A DNA stretch of 64,000 bases, from NCBI GenBank assembly GCA_028554795.2, contig CM068839.1, positions 39,027,006 to 39,091,005 of the forward strand. The letters run 5' to 3'. Below the pieces are notes generated by a model. The model was not told the DNA's origin, ran no database searches, and worked only from the letters and a program-made list of their open reading frames with translations. The stretch comes from Sinohyriopsis cumingii. Lineage: Eukaryota > Mollusca > Bivalvia > Unionida > Unionidae. Positions 1 through 11,023 of the stretch are shown one piece after another. The position numbers and the translations under genes were made by a program. Each line of letters starts with the position of its first letter. Position 1 is the first letter of the stretch.

Positions 1-1
1 A

Positions 2-377
2 TAATCACAAATAAAATTGTACAAGGTTGTTAGATTCAGATGTAGTTTAGTTTTCCTGGTTTCTTTCTTTTGATGATCTGTTCAGTTTCATTGCTGCCGC
101 AATAACAAACAAGCATTAGTTTCGGCCACCCAAAGTTGGACTTGTCAATGACTTCAATAACACATGCACTCTTCTTCAAAGCAAGCTGGCTACAATCTTC
201 AATAAAAATAATGCACCCTTCATCAATGGAAGTCAGCACCATAATTATTTTCAGCACGTTTTTTGTTTTCTAATTTCATGGTGTTTGTTTTTCATAATCA
301 TATCATTATATATATTTTAGGTGTTGTCTAATGTTGTAAAGCACTTAGAGCTTCTAAAGATTAGGTGCTATACAAAG

Positions 378-429
<52 letters not shown>

Positions 430-505
430 CATCACAAATAAAATTACCTAAGGTCGTTAGATTCAGATGTAGTCAGTTTTCCTGGCTTCTTTCTTTTCAT
501 TAATC
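2..505. repeat. Two diverged copies of a ~75-bp segment, the second behind an (ATT)n tail
   Basis: Positions 2-75 and 431-505 share long matching stretches (tcacaaataaaatt, then ttagattcagatgtagt, then ttttcctgg and tttctttctttt). The second copy follows a run of about 16 ATT units at 380-429. The run is preceded by a segment ending gtgctatacaaagtc, a kind of end often seen at the 3' ends of LINE or SINE copies in invertebrates. The stretch may therefore be the tail of an old non-LTR element next to a local duplication. No protein-coding signal is visible here. The element family is an inference. Confidence 0.45.
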
Positions 506-1719
506 ATTCAATTTGATTGGACAAGTCCATCAGCTTTGGCCAATCAAAATGTTCATTACACTAATTCATGATTTTTTAAAAAAAGATTGTTCGGCCAATT
601 GAATTTTGGTTACATTGAACAAGCACTCACTCTATGTAGAAAGTTCACAAAGGTAACATGCTTGAGGATTCCAAATTTGTTCAGCCAATTTACATCTTCA
701 TTTTGTTTCACCTCATGTTTGAAAATGCCAGGTCTTTACTCTTTCGATGATATTTGGCTTGAAAAAGAGAAACACAAAGAATGGCCAAAAAGAATAAAAG
801 ATGTAAATGAAAGGCATTTTGTACATTGTGTAAAAAGATGATCAACTTGGCTTCAGTGGGAGAGGGATCCATTACAAGTCATGTCAAAGGTAAGATGCAA
901 ATTAGTACAAAATAACTACACACTTTTCATTTAGTGGAACAAAGATGTAGAAGTATAAGCTATTGGTAGTTTTGGGCAAAATAACAATAGCCCATAACTC
1001 TTGTGGTATAAAATAAAATATTGTTTAATTTGATGATTTGGGAGACATGTCAAATTAAAAAGAGGGCCCATTTAAATTTACTTATACTGTTGGTTTAATG
1101 AACACAAAAAATCATTTTCAAAACTTTTATTCTACAAAATAATGTTCCTTGGTATAATGTAGAAATGAAGGTTGAACATCAATTTTAATAAATTCAATAA
1201 ACTAAGTGATATAATTGCTTTGATAATGTGTCATCACTATTGACTTGTGATAAAATTCTTGGCTGATACTTGATTGTCTAGCAATGATAGTTATTTTCGT
1301 TTTGTTTCTAAAATGTAAGCACCAACAAAATGAAAAAACTGCAAAACAAGTTACACCAGTAATTGGATACTTTTTACAGATGGCATGACGAGTACAAAAC
1401 AGTCTACCAAATCAGCTCAAGCGACTTCTACTTTAAAGACTAGTTTAAATACCTTTTGCACTAAATCTGAAGAACTATGGGTCAAAGTTCTCTGGACAGT
1501 GAAATGTATTCACAGCCACTACAGCATGAACTCATGCAGGGGCATCAACAATATTATAAGAGCAATGTTTCCTGACAGTAAGATTGCTGAACAGTTTTCA
1601 TGCATGAACACAAGGCAGCCTATCTTAGTATGTTTGGAACAGCACCTTATTTTGCTAATCAGTTGTTGACAAAAGTGAGGGAGGCCAACTTGTATGTCCT
1701 TCTTTTAGATGAGACTCTG

Positions 1720-2583
1720 AACAAAGATATGCAGAAGAAGCAAATGGACTTGCACATATGGATATGGGACTGTAACAAAGATATGCAGAAGAAGCAAATG
1801 GAATTGCATGTATGGATATGGGACTGTAACAAAGATATGCAGGAGAACCAATGGACTTGCATGTATGGATATGGGACTGTAACAAAGATATGCAGGAGAA
1901 GCAAACGGACTTGCATGTATGGATATGGGACTGTAACAAAGATATGCAGGAGAAGCAAATGGACTTGCATATATGGATATAGGACTGTAACAAAGATATG
2001 CAGGAGAAGCAAACGGACTTGCATGTATGGATATGGGACTGTAACAAAGATATGCAGGAGAAGCAAAGGGACTTGCATGTATGGATATGGGACTGTAACA
2101 AAGATATACAGAAGAAGCAAATGGACTTGCACGTATGGATATGGGACTGTAACAAAGATATGCAGGAGAAGCAAATGGACTTGCATGTATGGATATGGGA
2201 CTGTAACAAAGATATGCAGAAGAAGCAAATGGACTTGCATGTATGGATATGGGACTGTAACAAAGATATGCAGGAGAAACAAATGGACTTGCATGTATGG
2301 ATATGGGACTGTAGCAAAGATATGCAGGAGAACCAATGGACTTGCATGTATGGATATGGGACTGTAACAAAGATATGCAGAAGAAGCAAATGGACTTGCA
2401 TGTATGGATATGGGACTGTAACAAAGATATGCAGGAGAAGCAAATGGACTTGCATGTATGGATATGGGACTGTAACAAAGATATGCAGGAGAAGCAAACG
2501 GACTTGCATGTATGGATATGGGACTGTAACAAAGATATGCAGGAGAAGCAAATGGACTTGCATGTATGGATATGGGACTGTAA
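1720..2583 (+). repeat. 54-bp coding-derived minisatellite, about 16 units, inside the transposase
   Basis: About sixteen head-to-tail units, most 54 bp and some 53 bp, built around the words aacaaagatatgcag and tggatatgggactgt. A 54-bp unit encodes 18 residues (DMQKKQMDLHVWIWDCNK), which is the transposase segment just after its DETLN motif. The array is therefore an expansion of one stretch of the transposase itself. The 53-bp units (gaaccaatgg in place of gaagcaaatgg) shift the frame, so open frames pass through in several phases on both strands; those are artefacts. Confidence 0.93.
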
Positions 2584-2640
2584 CAAAATCAGCACTTGTT
2601 GTATCACTTCTCAATTACTTGGTCATGCTTGTGCTGAAGA

Positions 2641-2750
2641 TCTGGTGGACAAGTTTGAGTCCATTTTGTCTGACCTAGGGTATTAGGGTCTTCGTTCTGG
2701 TGGACAAGTTTGAGCCCATTTTGTCTGACCTAGGGTATAAGGGTCTTCTA
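2641..2750 (+). repeat. 55-bp tandem duplication in the transposase
   Basis: The stretch starting ctggtggacaagtttgag and running through ttgtctgacctagggta occurs twice in tandem, about 55 bp apart (near 2641 and 2696). The copies differ by a few bases, and the first contains the in-frame TAG near 2684. It is a second, independent local duplication inside the same transposase pseudogene. Confidence 0.88.
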
Positions 2751-5159
2751 CAGCTGTCAATGGATGGATCAGCAGTTAATTGGAAACTGTACAACTTGTT
2801 GCAGTTTCATATTTCACATTCAACACCCTTGAAAATGTTAGAAGTTGGTAGCTGTGGACTTCATGTTGTGCATAATGCATTTCATAGTGGCTGTACAGCA
2901 GTACCATGGGATTTGGAAACTCTTCTGAGCAGTGTGTACCACCTATACCATGATCCACCAGCAAGAAGACAAGATTTCATGGACATTACAGGATATGCTA
3001 TATTTCCACTGAAGTATTGTAAACACAGGTATGAATATTTGTTTGGTTTACATGTCTATTTATGCAGTCTATTTTACTTTTTAAATTCACTTCATTTCTG
3101 GAAGTAATTTAATATAACTTGCTTGGCATTGAAACAAAATTCAAGCTTTCATTGCTACCTTAATTATATTTTAGACTTTGATTATTTCAGTTAGTACATT
3201 TTAATTCTTTTCTGTTTTAATCTAACCGAATATGATTTTCTTTGTTTCAGGTGGATTGAGAATGTTGAACCAGCGGAGAGGGTCATTTTTCTTTTGCCTT
3301 ATCTCACTGACTTTTGTTCAGCTGTGAAGAATAAAAAGATAACAGTACCAGCCTGCAAGTCCTTTAAGTATGTTCTTAATACTGTTGGGGATCCTTGGAT
3401 TAAAGCTAAGCTGCAGTTCTTTGTAACTATTGCCAGAATCACACTACCCTTTTTGGAGGCTTACCAAATGGATAAACCTATGCTTCCATTCCTTGCCACA
3501 GACCTGGGAGATTTAGTGAAAGATCTCATGTCATGTTTCATGAAACCTGAAATCATGTCTAAGCACAGTCTGTGACTGCATTAGTGAACATCAGGTTTGA
3601 TAAGAAAGAGAATTTGCTTTATGCAGGAAAAGTTAATGATGGATTTTTAGCTTCACAAACATTGTGAAAGGCAGGACTTCATATGGATAGATTTGCTTTC
3701 AGAACAGCCTACAAAGACTTTATGATTGCAGTGGTAAAGAAGCTGTTTAAACAATCACCTCTGGTATATCCTGTGGTGAAAAACATGTCCTGGGCTGATC
3801 CTAGACTTATGCATTCAGAGTCAGATAATGAAAAGGGAGAAACAAAACTCCGTAGGGTCCTCAGAAATATGTGTGAGGCAGGAGGAGAATTTTAGTCCTG
3901 ATGTGATTTAATATTGACTCAGTATGGAAATTTAGTGGACAAAGTTTTCCACTAGACAATCATCCCTCAAAATGCTTTAATAGAACAGATGACAATTTTT
4001 GATAAAGTGTTTTATTCTGTCCTTTCCAAAAGAAAGGAATATTTTGAACTTTGGAATGTTCTCCAGAAAATGTTTTTCTTGTCACATGGGCAGGCAACTG
4101 TGGAGAGAGGATTTTCTGTCAACAAACAGGTATCTGTTGTGAACCTCAGCAGAGAAAGCCTCAGAGCTCAAAGGCTAATCATTGACACAATGAGAAAAGC
4201 AGGTGGACCTTTGGAAATCATCATTAGCAATGAAATAATGACATATGCCTCCTCTGCAAGACATAAGTACCATGCCTATCTGAATAAGAAGAAAGCAAAG
4301 GAGGAACATGAGGAGAAAATCAGAAAAGGAAAGAAACGGGAGTTAGCCATGAATGAAGTGGAAAACTTAAACCAAAAAGCTGTGTCTCGAAGCTGACATT
4401 ACCAGCCTACATGCTTCCTCTCTTCATGAGACAGAAGAAGCAGAGTTACAAGGACTCATTATGCTTGTTACAGAGTCAAATGCTGTTAGGAAAAGAGCAG
4501 AGGAAAAGATGACAGCAGTGGCTTCTCTTTCCAAAATGTCTGAAGAGAAAAAACAGCAACTATAATAATGCATTTAAAGCAGCATTGATGTCTGTTAAGA
4601 GAACAATTTATTTTGTATTAATCTGATGCATAAATTATGTTATAGTTTGAATTTCATTATTAAACAATATTGTGGTATTTTGCAATTGTTGTTTTCTCAT
4701 ATAACATAACTTGTATAAAAAATGTTAGCAAAAATAGGTCCTGGAATCTATGTTTGTGGTCATTGAAAGTTTAGAAAAGTCTTTGAATTTACCAGTCAGA
4801 ATTCTGTATGAACCCTGTTGGATGAGTACTGGAGAATTGTTTAAATTTTAGTAATTAGTACAAGAAGACAGTGGTAAAAAGTTAGTCTACACCTGGTACA
4901 ATATTATATTTTATCAGTCAGCCATATGATTTACGTTTATAAAGGCATAAAAACAGTAGAAATTGGAGGAATATTGAAGAATTAATTCACATTTAGCAAT
5001 TTGTACAAGAAGACATTGGTAAAGATAGTTTTGTTACACTTGTTTCAACACCAGACAGCCACTCTTGGTTGTTATCCAGTTGCCTAGAACAGATTTTCCA
5101 GACTCTTTAATTCCATATCATGCCATAACTCTTACTTAGAGGAAACTGCCAAATGAAAA

Positions 5160-5610
5160 TTTTAACACAAATGTCATTTATTATTCTTATCATGCCAAGT
5201 AATTCCAAAAGCCATTTTTACACTAACTGCCTCATTATCATGCCAAGTGATTCCAGTAGGCATTTTTTAACCAGTTGCCTTTATTATCATGCCAAGTGGT
5301 TCCAAAAGGCATGTTTACACTAATTATCATGCCAAGTGATTCTAACGCATTTTAGACTAACTGCCTTCATTATCATGCCAAGTGATTCCAACAGGCATTT
5401 TACAACAATTGCTTTCATTATCCCCAACAGTATTTTTTACACTAATTATCATACCAAGTGATTCCAACATGCTTTTTTACACATACCAAGTAATTCCAAC
5501 AGGCATTTTTATACTAATTGCCTCAATTATCATACCAAATTATTCTAACAGGCATCTTTACACATACCAAGTGATTCCAACAGGCATTAATTTCTACAAT
5601 TTGTCTTCTA
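5160..5610. repeat. Degenerate ~50-bp minisatellite
   Basis: About eight imperfect units recur around the words atcatgccaagtgattcc and aacaggcatttt, with spacing varying from roughly 40 to 60 bp. Later units change to cataccaagt. Divergence between units is high, which suggests an old array. Confidence 0.8.
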
Positions 5611-6026
5611 ATAAGTCATTTAAATGGTATTATTGCATGCTAAATTGAGCTTTATTCCCCAAACTAGATATCTCATAAACTATATATCTTATTAACTTTT
5701 TAATATAGCTGCTAATATTTATAAGATATCTTTAAAATTTATTAAACTAAATGTTTTATAAGTAAATCTAGTATTATTTGATTCATATAATTTGTTTATG
5801 TTGCCATTAAACCCCTGCATAATTAGTGTAAAAATGAAGGAGTTTGACCAAATTAGTATCAAAGTGTTTGACCATAATTAAGATTACTTGGCAATATTAT
5901 ACTGGTATAAGTAGTATAAAACTCGAGAGTGCTGGACCTTAGGGTACTTTCTGTAAGTGGGGATCTGGGTGATATGTCATTGTCATATGATTCTTTATAC
6001 TAGATTTGTATATTTAGGTGAAGCAG

Positions 6027-6167
6027 GTTATGTTATGATGTTGCCTGCCCATCCATCTATGTTGCCAACATTTCTGTACACTAGCTTGGATGGAGCTTGT
6101 TATGTTATAATGTTGCCTGCCCATCCATCTTTGTTACCATTATCATTTCTGTACACTACCTTGAGTT
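6027..6167. repeat. Two-copy ~72-bp tandem repeat
   Basis: The sequence around gttatgttatgatgttgcc, then tgcccatccatct, then tttctgtacactag occurs twice in direct succession with few differences. Confidence 0.8.
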
Positions 6168-6690
6168 TTCATGGTCATGGTTATTCTGACTGAAAGAAGA
6201 AAAATAGTTTCTGCATAATAATATTAATTCTGTATAACAATCCTTGACCAGCATGTAGTAGTGTGTTATGGCATTGCAGCACAATATTAGCTATATGGTG
6301 CCACCAATTCTGGACCAAACTTATTGGATGGCTTACACATGGAGTAAGGTTGAAGCCTATTGATTTGGGGGTGAAAAGAGTTAAAACTCAGGGTCAGTCT
6401 GACTGAAAGAACAAAAATGCTTTCTGCACAAATATTTCAGTCGTCTACAGAGAGGACTATTAAACAAAGGATGGGTGTACAATGTTTCATTCATGGTACT
6501 CTTGTTAAAATTATTCTTCCTAAAAGACAGAGTCAAGTTAAGCTTTATCTAAATGTACAATTGTACTGCAAAGGAATTCAGTTTTAGCCCAAACATCTTG
6601 ACCATTATCATTTATCATAATTATTACCATCATCCTTTGCAAGATGCTGTATGAATTATTCACTTAGTTGTTTCTGTTTCCTTATTCTAG

Positions 6691-6972
6691 TACCACCCAG
6701 CATTGACAAGCCTGGTGAGGTTGAAAAGGAGGAGGTAGTTACTGGAGGATCTATCAGTCTCACCTGTCCAGCATCAGGTATCCCTGTCCCCACTATCACC
6801 TGGTTCAAGAATAATGAGCCAATACGAGAGAACAGTACCAATTATCTGCTCCTGAACCAGGGCTGGACATTGGAGATTAGGTCAGCTTCTGTCATTGATA
6901 CCTCCCGGTACACCTGTAGAGCATCAAATGTTGCAGGAGAGAATGAGAAAACATTTGATATCAATGTGCTAG
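6691..6972 (+). CDS. HMCN1-like: Hemicentin-like protein, Ig domain exon 1 of this window
   Basis: A 282-nt exon between a strong acceptor (cttattctag) and the donor gtaaga, phase 1 at both ends, so it encodes exactly one Ig domain of 94 residues. The domain opens with VPPSID, has the B-strand Cys in SLTCPASG, the C-strand Trp in GIPVPTITWFKNN and the F-strand Cys in DTSRYTCRASNVAG, then closes on the G strand DINVLG. Hemicentins are large extracellular matrix proteins made mainly of long runs of such Ig modules; they act in cell attachment and basement-membrane linkage. The GIPxPxIxW motif and one-domain-per-exon layout with phase-1 borders fit that family. NST is a possible N-glycosylation site. 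The usual Gly in DxGxYxC is replaced by Ser. Another giant Ig-repeat protein cannot be excluded because no VWA, nidogen-G2F or EGF part is in view. Confidence 0.85.
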
Positions 6973-7113
6973 GTAAGACAAATTTCTGTTCATAACAACC
7001 ATTCAAATTCATCATCACCTTTATGAATGTAAATAATATTCTACTTTAGAAAAAAATCAATTTTCATAATTAAGTTTTATTTATTTTGTTTATTAATAGA
7101 TTCAGTTAAAACC

Positions 7114-7115
<2 letters not shown>

Positions 7116-7148
<33 letters not shown>
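7116..7148. repeat. (TA)n microsatellite
   Basis: About 16 uninterrupted TA dinucleotides. Confidence 0.95.
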
Positions 7149-7150
<2 letters not shown>

Positions 7151-8220
7151 GATCGAGAATCAAGATGTCAGAACACTATAGTAGTCTATCCATCTGTCCA
7201 TCCATTAACAGTCGTTGTAACTGCTGTTTTTGTGTGACCCTTATATATAATTGGATGTTAGTTTTGTAGGTGAAATTACACATTGCATGTAGATGTGCCT
7301 TTTAAAGTGTCATCTTGTCAGGTAAATTTTGAAAGAGTTGTTGACATTTTCCTATAAATTTTAAATCTCTATAACAGCAGATCCTTGTAATTAGCATAGC
7401 TAAAAAAACAATTCAACATATTTTTATGCAATATTGTCTGTACTTTGTTTCATCAACGTTGTGCTCTTTATGTTTTTTGTTTCATAAACTTGATTTGACC
7501 TTTTTATGCATTTTCTTTCCCCAACTTGATTTGACCTTTATGAGTTTTATTTCAGTAACTTGATGTGCCCTTTTTTATAAATTTTGTTTCAGCAACTTGA
7601 TTTGCACTCCATGAGTTTTCTTTTATCAAACTGATTTTCCCCCTATGACTTCACATTTTTCACATGATATGTTGCTTTCAGTCAACATAGTTTGATGTAC
7701 TTTGGTGTGAATAGTGTCTCATAGGCATGGAAGTGCTTTATTTGGGTATAGTTTTGTCTACTCCTTTTTGGACAGAGTTATGTCAAGCAAATTCTTGCCT
7801 TTGCATGGAAACTTGGAATATTGCTTGCAATCAGCATAGCTTGAGCCCTTCAACATATTCTGATGGAATTTGGTAAGAACCTTGTTCTTAGACCTATGCC
7901 TTTTATGGGATGTCTTGTCTTCTCAATTTGCGGCACACTTATGGCCCTTTTTCAGTCAGCTTCACTGATTTACATGGGATTTTGTTCATTAACAGCCTAA
8001 TAACCATTCAAGGTATTGTGATGCAGTTTTATGTGAACATTGGTTTCATTAGCCTAGATGTGCCTTTTATTGGTTTCATCCCTTCATCTTCATTTTGGAG
8101 AGAGTTATGGCCCTTGTCAATCAGCTTCATATCTTTACATGAGATGTTGTGTGTATTGATGAGATCTTAAATGCTTTGGATTTCAAGCATTCCACATTAT
8201 CATTTAGAGGAGTTATGACC

Positions 8221-8433
<213 letters not shown>

Positions 8434-8650
8434 ATGAATGAAAAATATAATTACTTGCCAAGTTATTCCGTCCATCCATCAGAAAATGCAGCCATATATA
8501 TATTTAGGGTCTTGACTTTGTGTACTTTCCAAGAGATTTGTGATGCTGACTTTGTGTGCTTTCCAAGAGAACACTGATGTTGGTAATCTGTCACTAGTGT
8601 CTGCTATGTAATTAGTGATTATGAAAAACTAACTTTCAAACTTATGAGGC

Positions 8651-9003
8651 ATTGTTTAGTGAGATAAAGTAGGGTTTTGTTTAGTGAGATAAATTAGGGG
8701 ATTGTTCAGTGAGATAAAATAGGGGATTGTTTTGTGAGATAAAGTGGTGAATTGTTTAATGAGATAAGTGGGGGATTTTCTAGTGAGATAAAGTGGGTGA
8801 TTGTTTAGTGAGATAAAGTGGTGAATTGTTTAGTGAGATAAAGTGGTGAATTGTTTAGTGAGATAATGTGGGGGATTGTCTAGTGAGATAAAGTGGGTGA
8901 TTGTTTAGTGAGATAAAGTAGGGATTGTTTACTGAAATAAAAAGTAGGGGATTGTTTAATGAGATGAAGTAGGGAATTGTTTAGTGAGATAAAGTAGGGG
9001 TTA
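8651..9003. repeat. 25-bp minisatellite, about 14 units
   Basis: Units follow the pattern attgtttagtgagataaag plus a variable G/T-rich end (tggtga, tggggg, taggg). The array lies in the first intron of the Ig gene. Confidence 0.92.
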
Positions 9004-10178
9004 TGGCTACTAATTGCAATAAAGATATTTTTAGTAATTGTCTATTATAAAAGCATGGCTGTCACATCTGATGGGCAGCACATTATGTGGACTTTTGTGT
9101 AACGATAGCTGCACCGACAACCAATCATATTTTTGTTGACTGAATCAGACCATTAGAAAAGAAACATTGATAAATAATCGTCCACTAAAATTTAATTTTA
9201 ACAAATATTGAGCATAATAATGCATCTACTAAAATCGTCTCTGCGATGTCATTGTTCATTTATTTTCACAAAATAGCAGCCCAACAAAATGTGACAAATC
9301 TACCATGAAAAGTGACCTAATGGATTTCAAATTATTTTAGTATCAGAAAGTTCATAATCATATTAAATATTTCTTGCTTAGAAAGCACAAGTATTTTTGA
9401 GGTAATCATTCAAAATGGATTGCAGTGTTTAAACATGTTACAACATTTGCTTGAAAATGATACACCAGATATCCTAAGGTTGAGTTCAGGATAAAAATAT
9501 TATTAGAAAATTACAAGGCAATTAAACATTTAATTTGGCAAATAAAGTTTGGTAACCAAAAACATTTGGTCTGAAAACAGTTAGAAAATATGGCAATTTG
9601 AAAGAGACAAGTTCGGCATTTTAATTTTTATGTTTTGAACATTTACCAGTTTTAACTGATGAAATAATGACAGAAAGTTCATAATTGCTTTAACATTTTT
9701 TAAAATTTGCCCCAGGGAAAATTATTGACTAGAAAGCTAAAAATTCTTCCAAACATTATCACATGAAGTTATTCACATTTGACATCTTTTGCTAATTTTG
9801 ATGCATACATAATTTTTATGAAGCCTCTGTTGTGCAGATGTTGGTTGTGGGTTTCAAATTTCTGGTAGCCATGTTATGATCAACAGGCTGAAACTTTTAC
9901 GTTACAGTTTTTGTTTCACCTCTGAAGTATAACAAGAAATATGATCACCTTTCTGACAGTGTTGTTGGAATAGGCATGAACATAAAGTCTTTGCATTTAG
10001 CTCATTTTCTCCAGCACTGTTCTTTGAGCAATTATGAAACTTGGATGGTAGTCACAATGGACAAATGAAGGTCACAATGACCTATTTTTTACTCTCCAGT
10101 GATTGCATTAAGTTTTTGCATTTAGCTCACTTTTTTTAACACTGTTCTATGTATAATCATGAAACTTGATGGGTGCAT

Positions 10179-10499
10179 GGACCACTCCGGTGGCCTAGTA
10201 GTTAGAGCATCTGCCTCAGATGTGGGAGGTCATGGGTTCGATCCCCGGCCGAGTCATACCAAAGACTTAAAAAAATGGTACTAACAGCTACCTTGCTCAG
10301 TACTCAGCATTAAGAGGTTAGTGTTAGGACTGGTTGGCTTGGTGTCAGGATAATGTGACTGGGTGGGACATCATGCTACATGTCTGTGACTTGATGTCCC
10401 AGTGCTAGACATCACTATAAACTGCCACACTGCAGACATTGTAGCGATATGACTGAACAATTGCTTAAGCTACATTAAAAATCTAAATCACACACACAC
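10179..10499 (+). mobile_element. tRNA-derived SINE, family 1, full length, with target duplication
   Basis: The 5' part is tRNA-like: an A-box-like tggcctagtagttagagca and a perfect B-box ggttcgatccc lie about 30 bp apart, which would form an internal RNA polymerase III promoter. A tRNA-unrelated body follows (actgggtgggacatcatgc, then gtcccagtgctagacatc), ending ttaaaaatctaaat plus a CA-repeat tail. The flanks are tgatgggtgcat (10167-10178) and tgatgggtacat (10500-10511), a 12-bp target duplication with one mismatch. Full length is about 321 bp. The same family recurs at 14961, 36918, 48197 and 49743, with an end fragment at 41863. Confidence 0.9.
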
Positions 10500-10738
10500 T
10501 GATGGGTACATTTATAACAGAAGGTTCTAATCATTATGGTCAAAAGTTAGTCACATTCACCTGTATGTTTGTGCTAGTGAAATTGCAAGATTTATTAATT
10601 ATTTTGGAGGTTTGGAGGTTGGTAAGATGTAGCATTTTGAAGAATTCTTAAAGATGTTAAAAGTAACAAATAGTTATAGTAAATTATAGCACAGTTGGCT
10701 TGAGATAGTGTTCCACATTTCCCTTGTTTTCTTTACAG

Positions 10739-11023
10739 TTCCTCCCAAATTTAAACTTGAAGAGGTTGACTTATTCCCGAAGGTCATCATGAACCAGACA
10801 ATAGTTATCAACTGCCCTGTGGATGGCATTCCTCAACCAGAAATCACATGGTACAAGAACAATGTTTTATTGGATGGTACCATCAAGAAACGTTATGAAA
10901 TTTTATCCAATGGAAGGCAGCTCAGAATCACAGGGGCACAGCTTGCTGATACTGCAAAATATACATGTCAGGCTGTGAACAAAGCTGGGGAGAACAAAAT
11001 TAGCATTGAACTGGAAGTTCTAG
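10739..11023 (+). CDS. HMCN1-like: Hemicentin-like protein, Ig domain exon 2
   Basis: A 285-nt phase 1-1 exon (acceptor tctttacag, donor gtgggt). The 95-residue Ig module starts VPPKFKLEEVD and shows the Cys pair in VINCPVDG and AKYTCQAVNKAG, with the Trp in GIPQPEITWYKNN. NQT in the A'-B region is a candidate glycosylation site. The F-strand motif is DTAKYTC, again without the canonical Gly. It joins in frame with the exon at 6691-6972. Confidence 0.87.

Larger units (their letters stand above)
725..4565 (+). pseudogene. Decayed BED-finger / hAT-type transposase gene
   Basis: A broken DNA-transposon transposase gene. The first exon (about 725-889) reads MPGLYSFDDIW, then a BED-finger-like segment whose second half (INLASVGEGSITSHVKG) is one frame off, consistent with a lost base in the A-run near 832-836. 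A donor at 890 and an acceptor ending at 1379 fit. The second exon continues with the conserved core (MFPDSKIAEQFSC, then AAYLSMFGTAPYFANQLL, then YVLLLDETLNK), with a frame change near 1607-1615. It then passes through a 54-bp repeat array and a stop near 2684. A phase-2 intron at 3029-3250 joins KYCKHR to WIENVEPAERV. The third exon has a stop near 3573 and further frame changes, and carries the hAT C-terminal dimerisation-type motif LSHGQATVERGFS near 4080-4125. Coding resemblance ends at the taa at 4563. At least five disruptions make it non-functional. I could not identify its terminal inverted repeats or target duplication. The hAT assignment rests on the C-terminal motif and the BED finger. 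Confidence 0.75.
4566..6690. other. Non-coding stretch between the transposon remnant and the first Ig exon
   Basis: No convincing exon. Two diverged copies of a roughly 135-bp unit (sharing gtacaagaagaca and ggtaaa) lie at about 4840-5045. Two short arrays at 5160-5610 and 6027-6167 are listed separately. A thymine-rich tract (tgtttccttattctag) directly before 6691 is the 3' splice site of the first Ig exon. The rest looks like AT-rich intron sequence. It cannot be told from this window whether it is an intron of the Ig gene or lies upstream of it. Confidence 0.6.

Noticed and set aside
1655..2614. Long minus-strand ORFs of 225-319 residues
   Set aside because: They are the reverse complement of the 54-bp repeat derived from the transposase; no start, domain or codon signal supports them.
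10185..10260. Genuine tRNA gene
   Set aside because: A- and B-box are good, but the sequence continues into a body shared by several dispersed copies and is flanked by a target duplication, so it is a SINE head.
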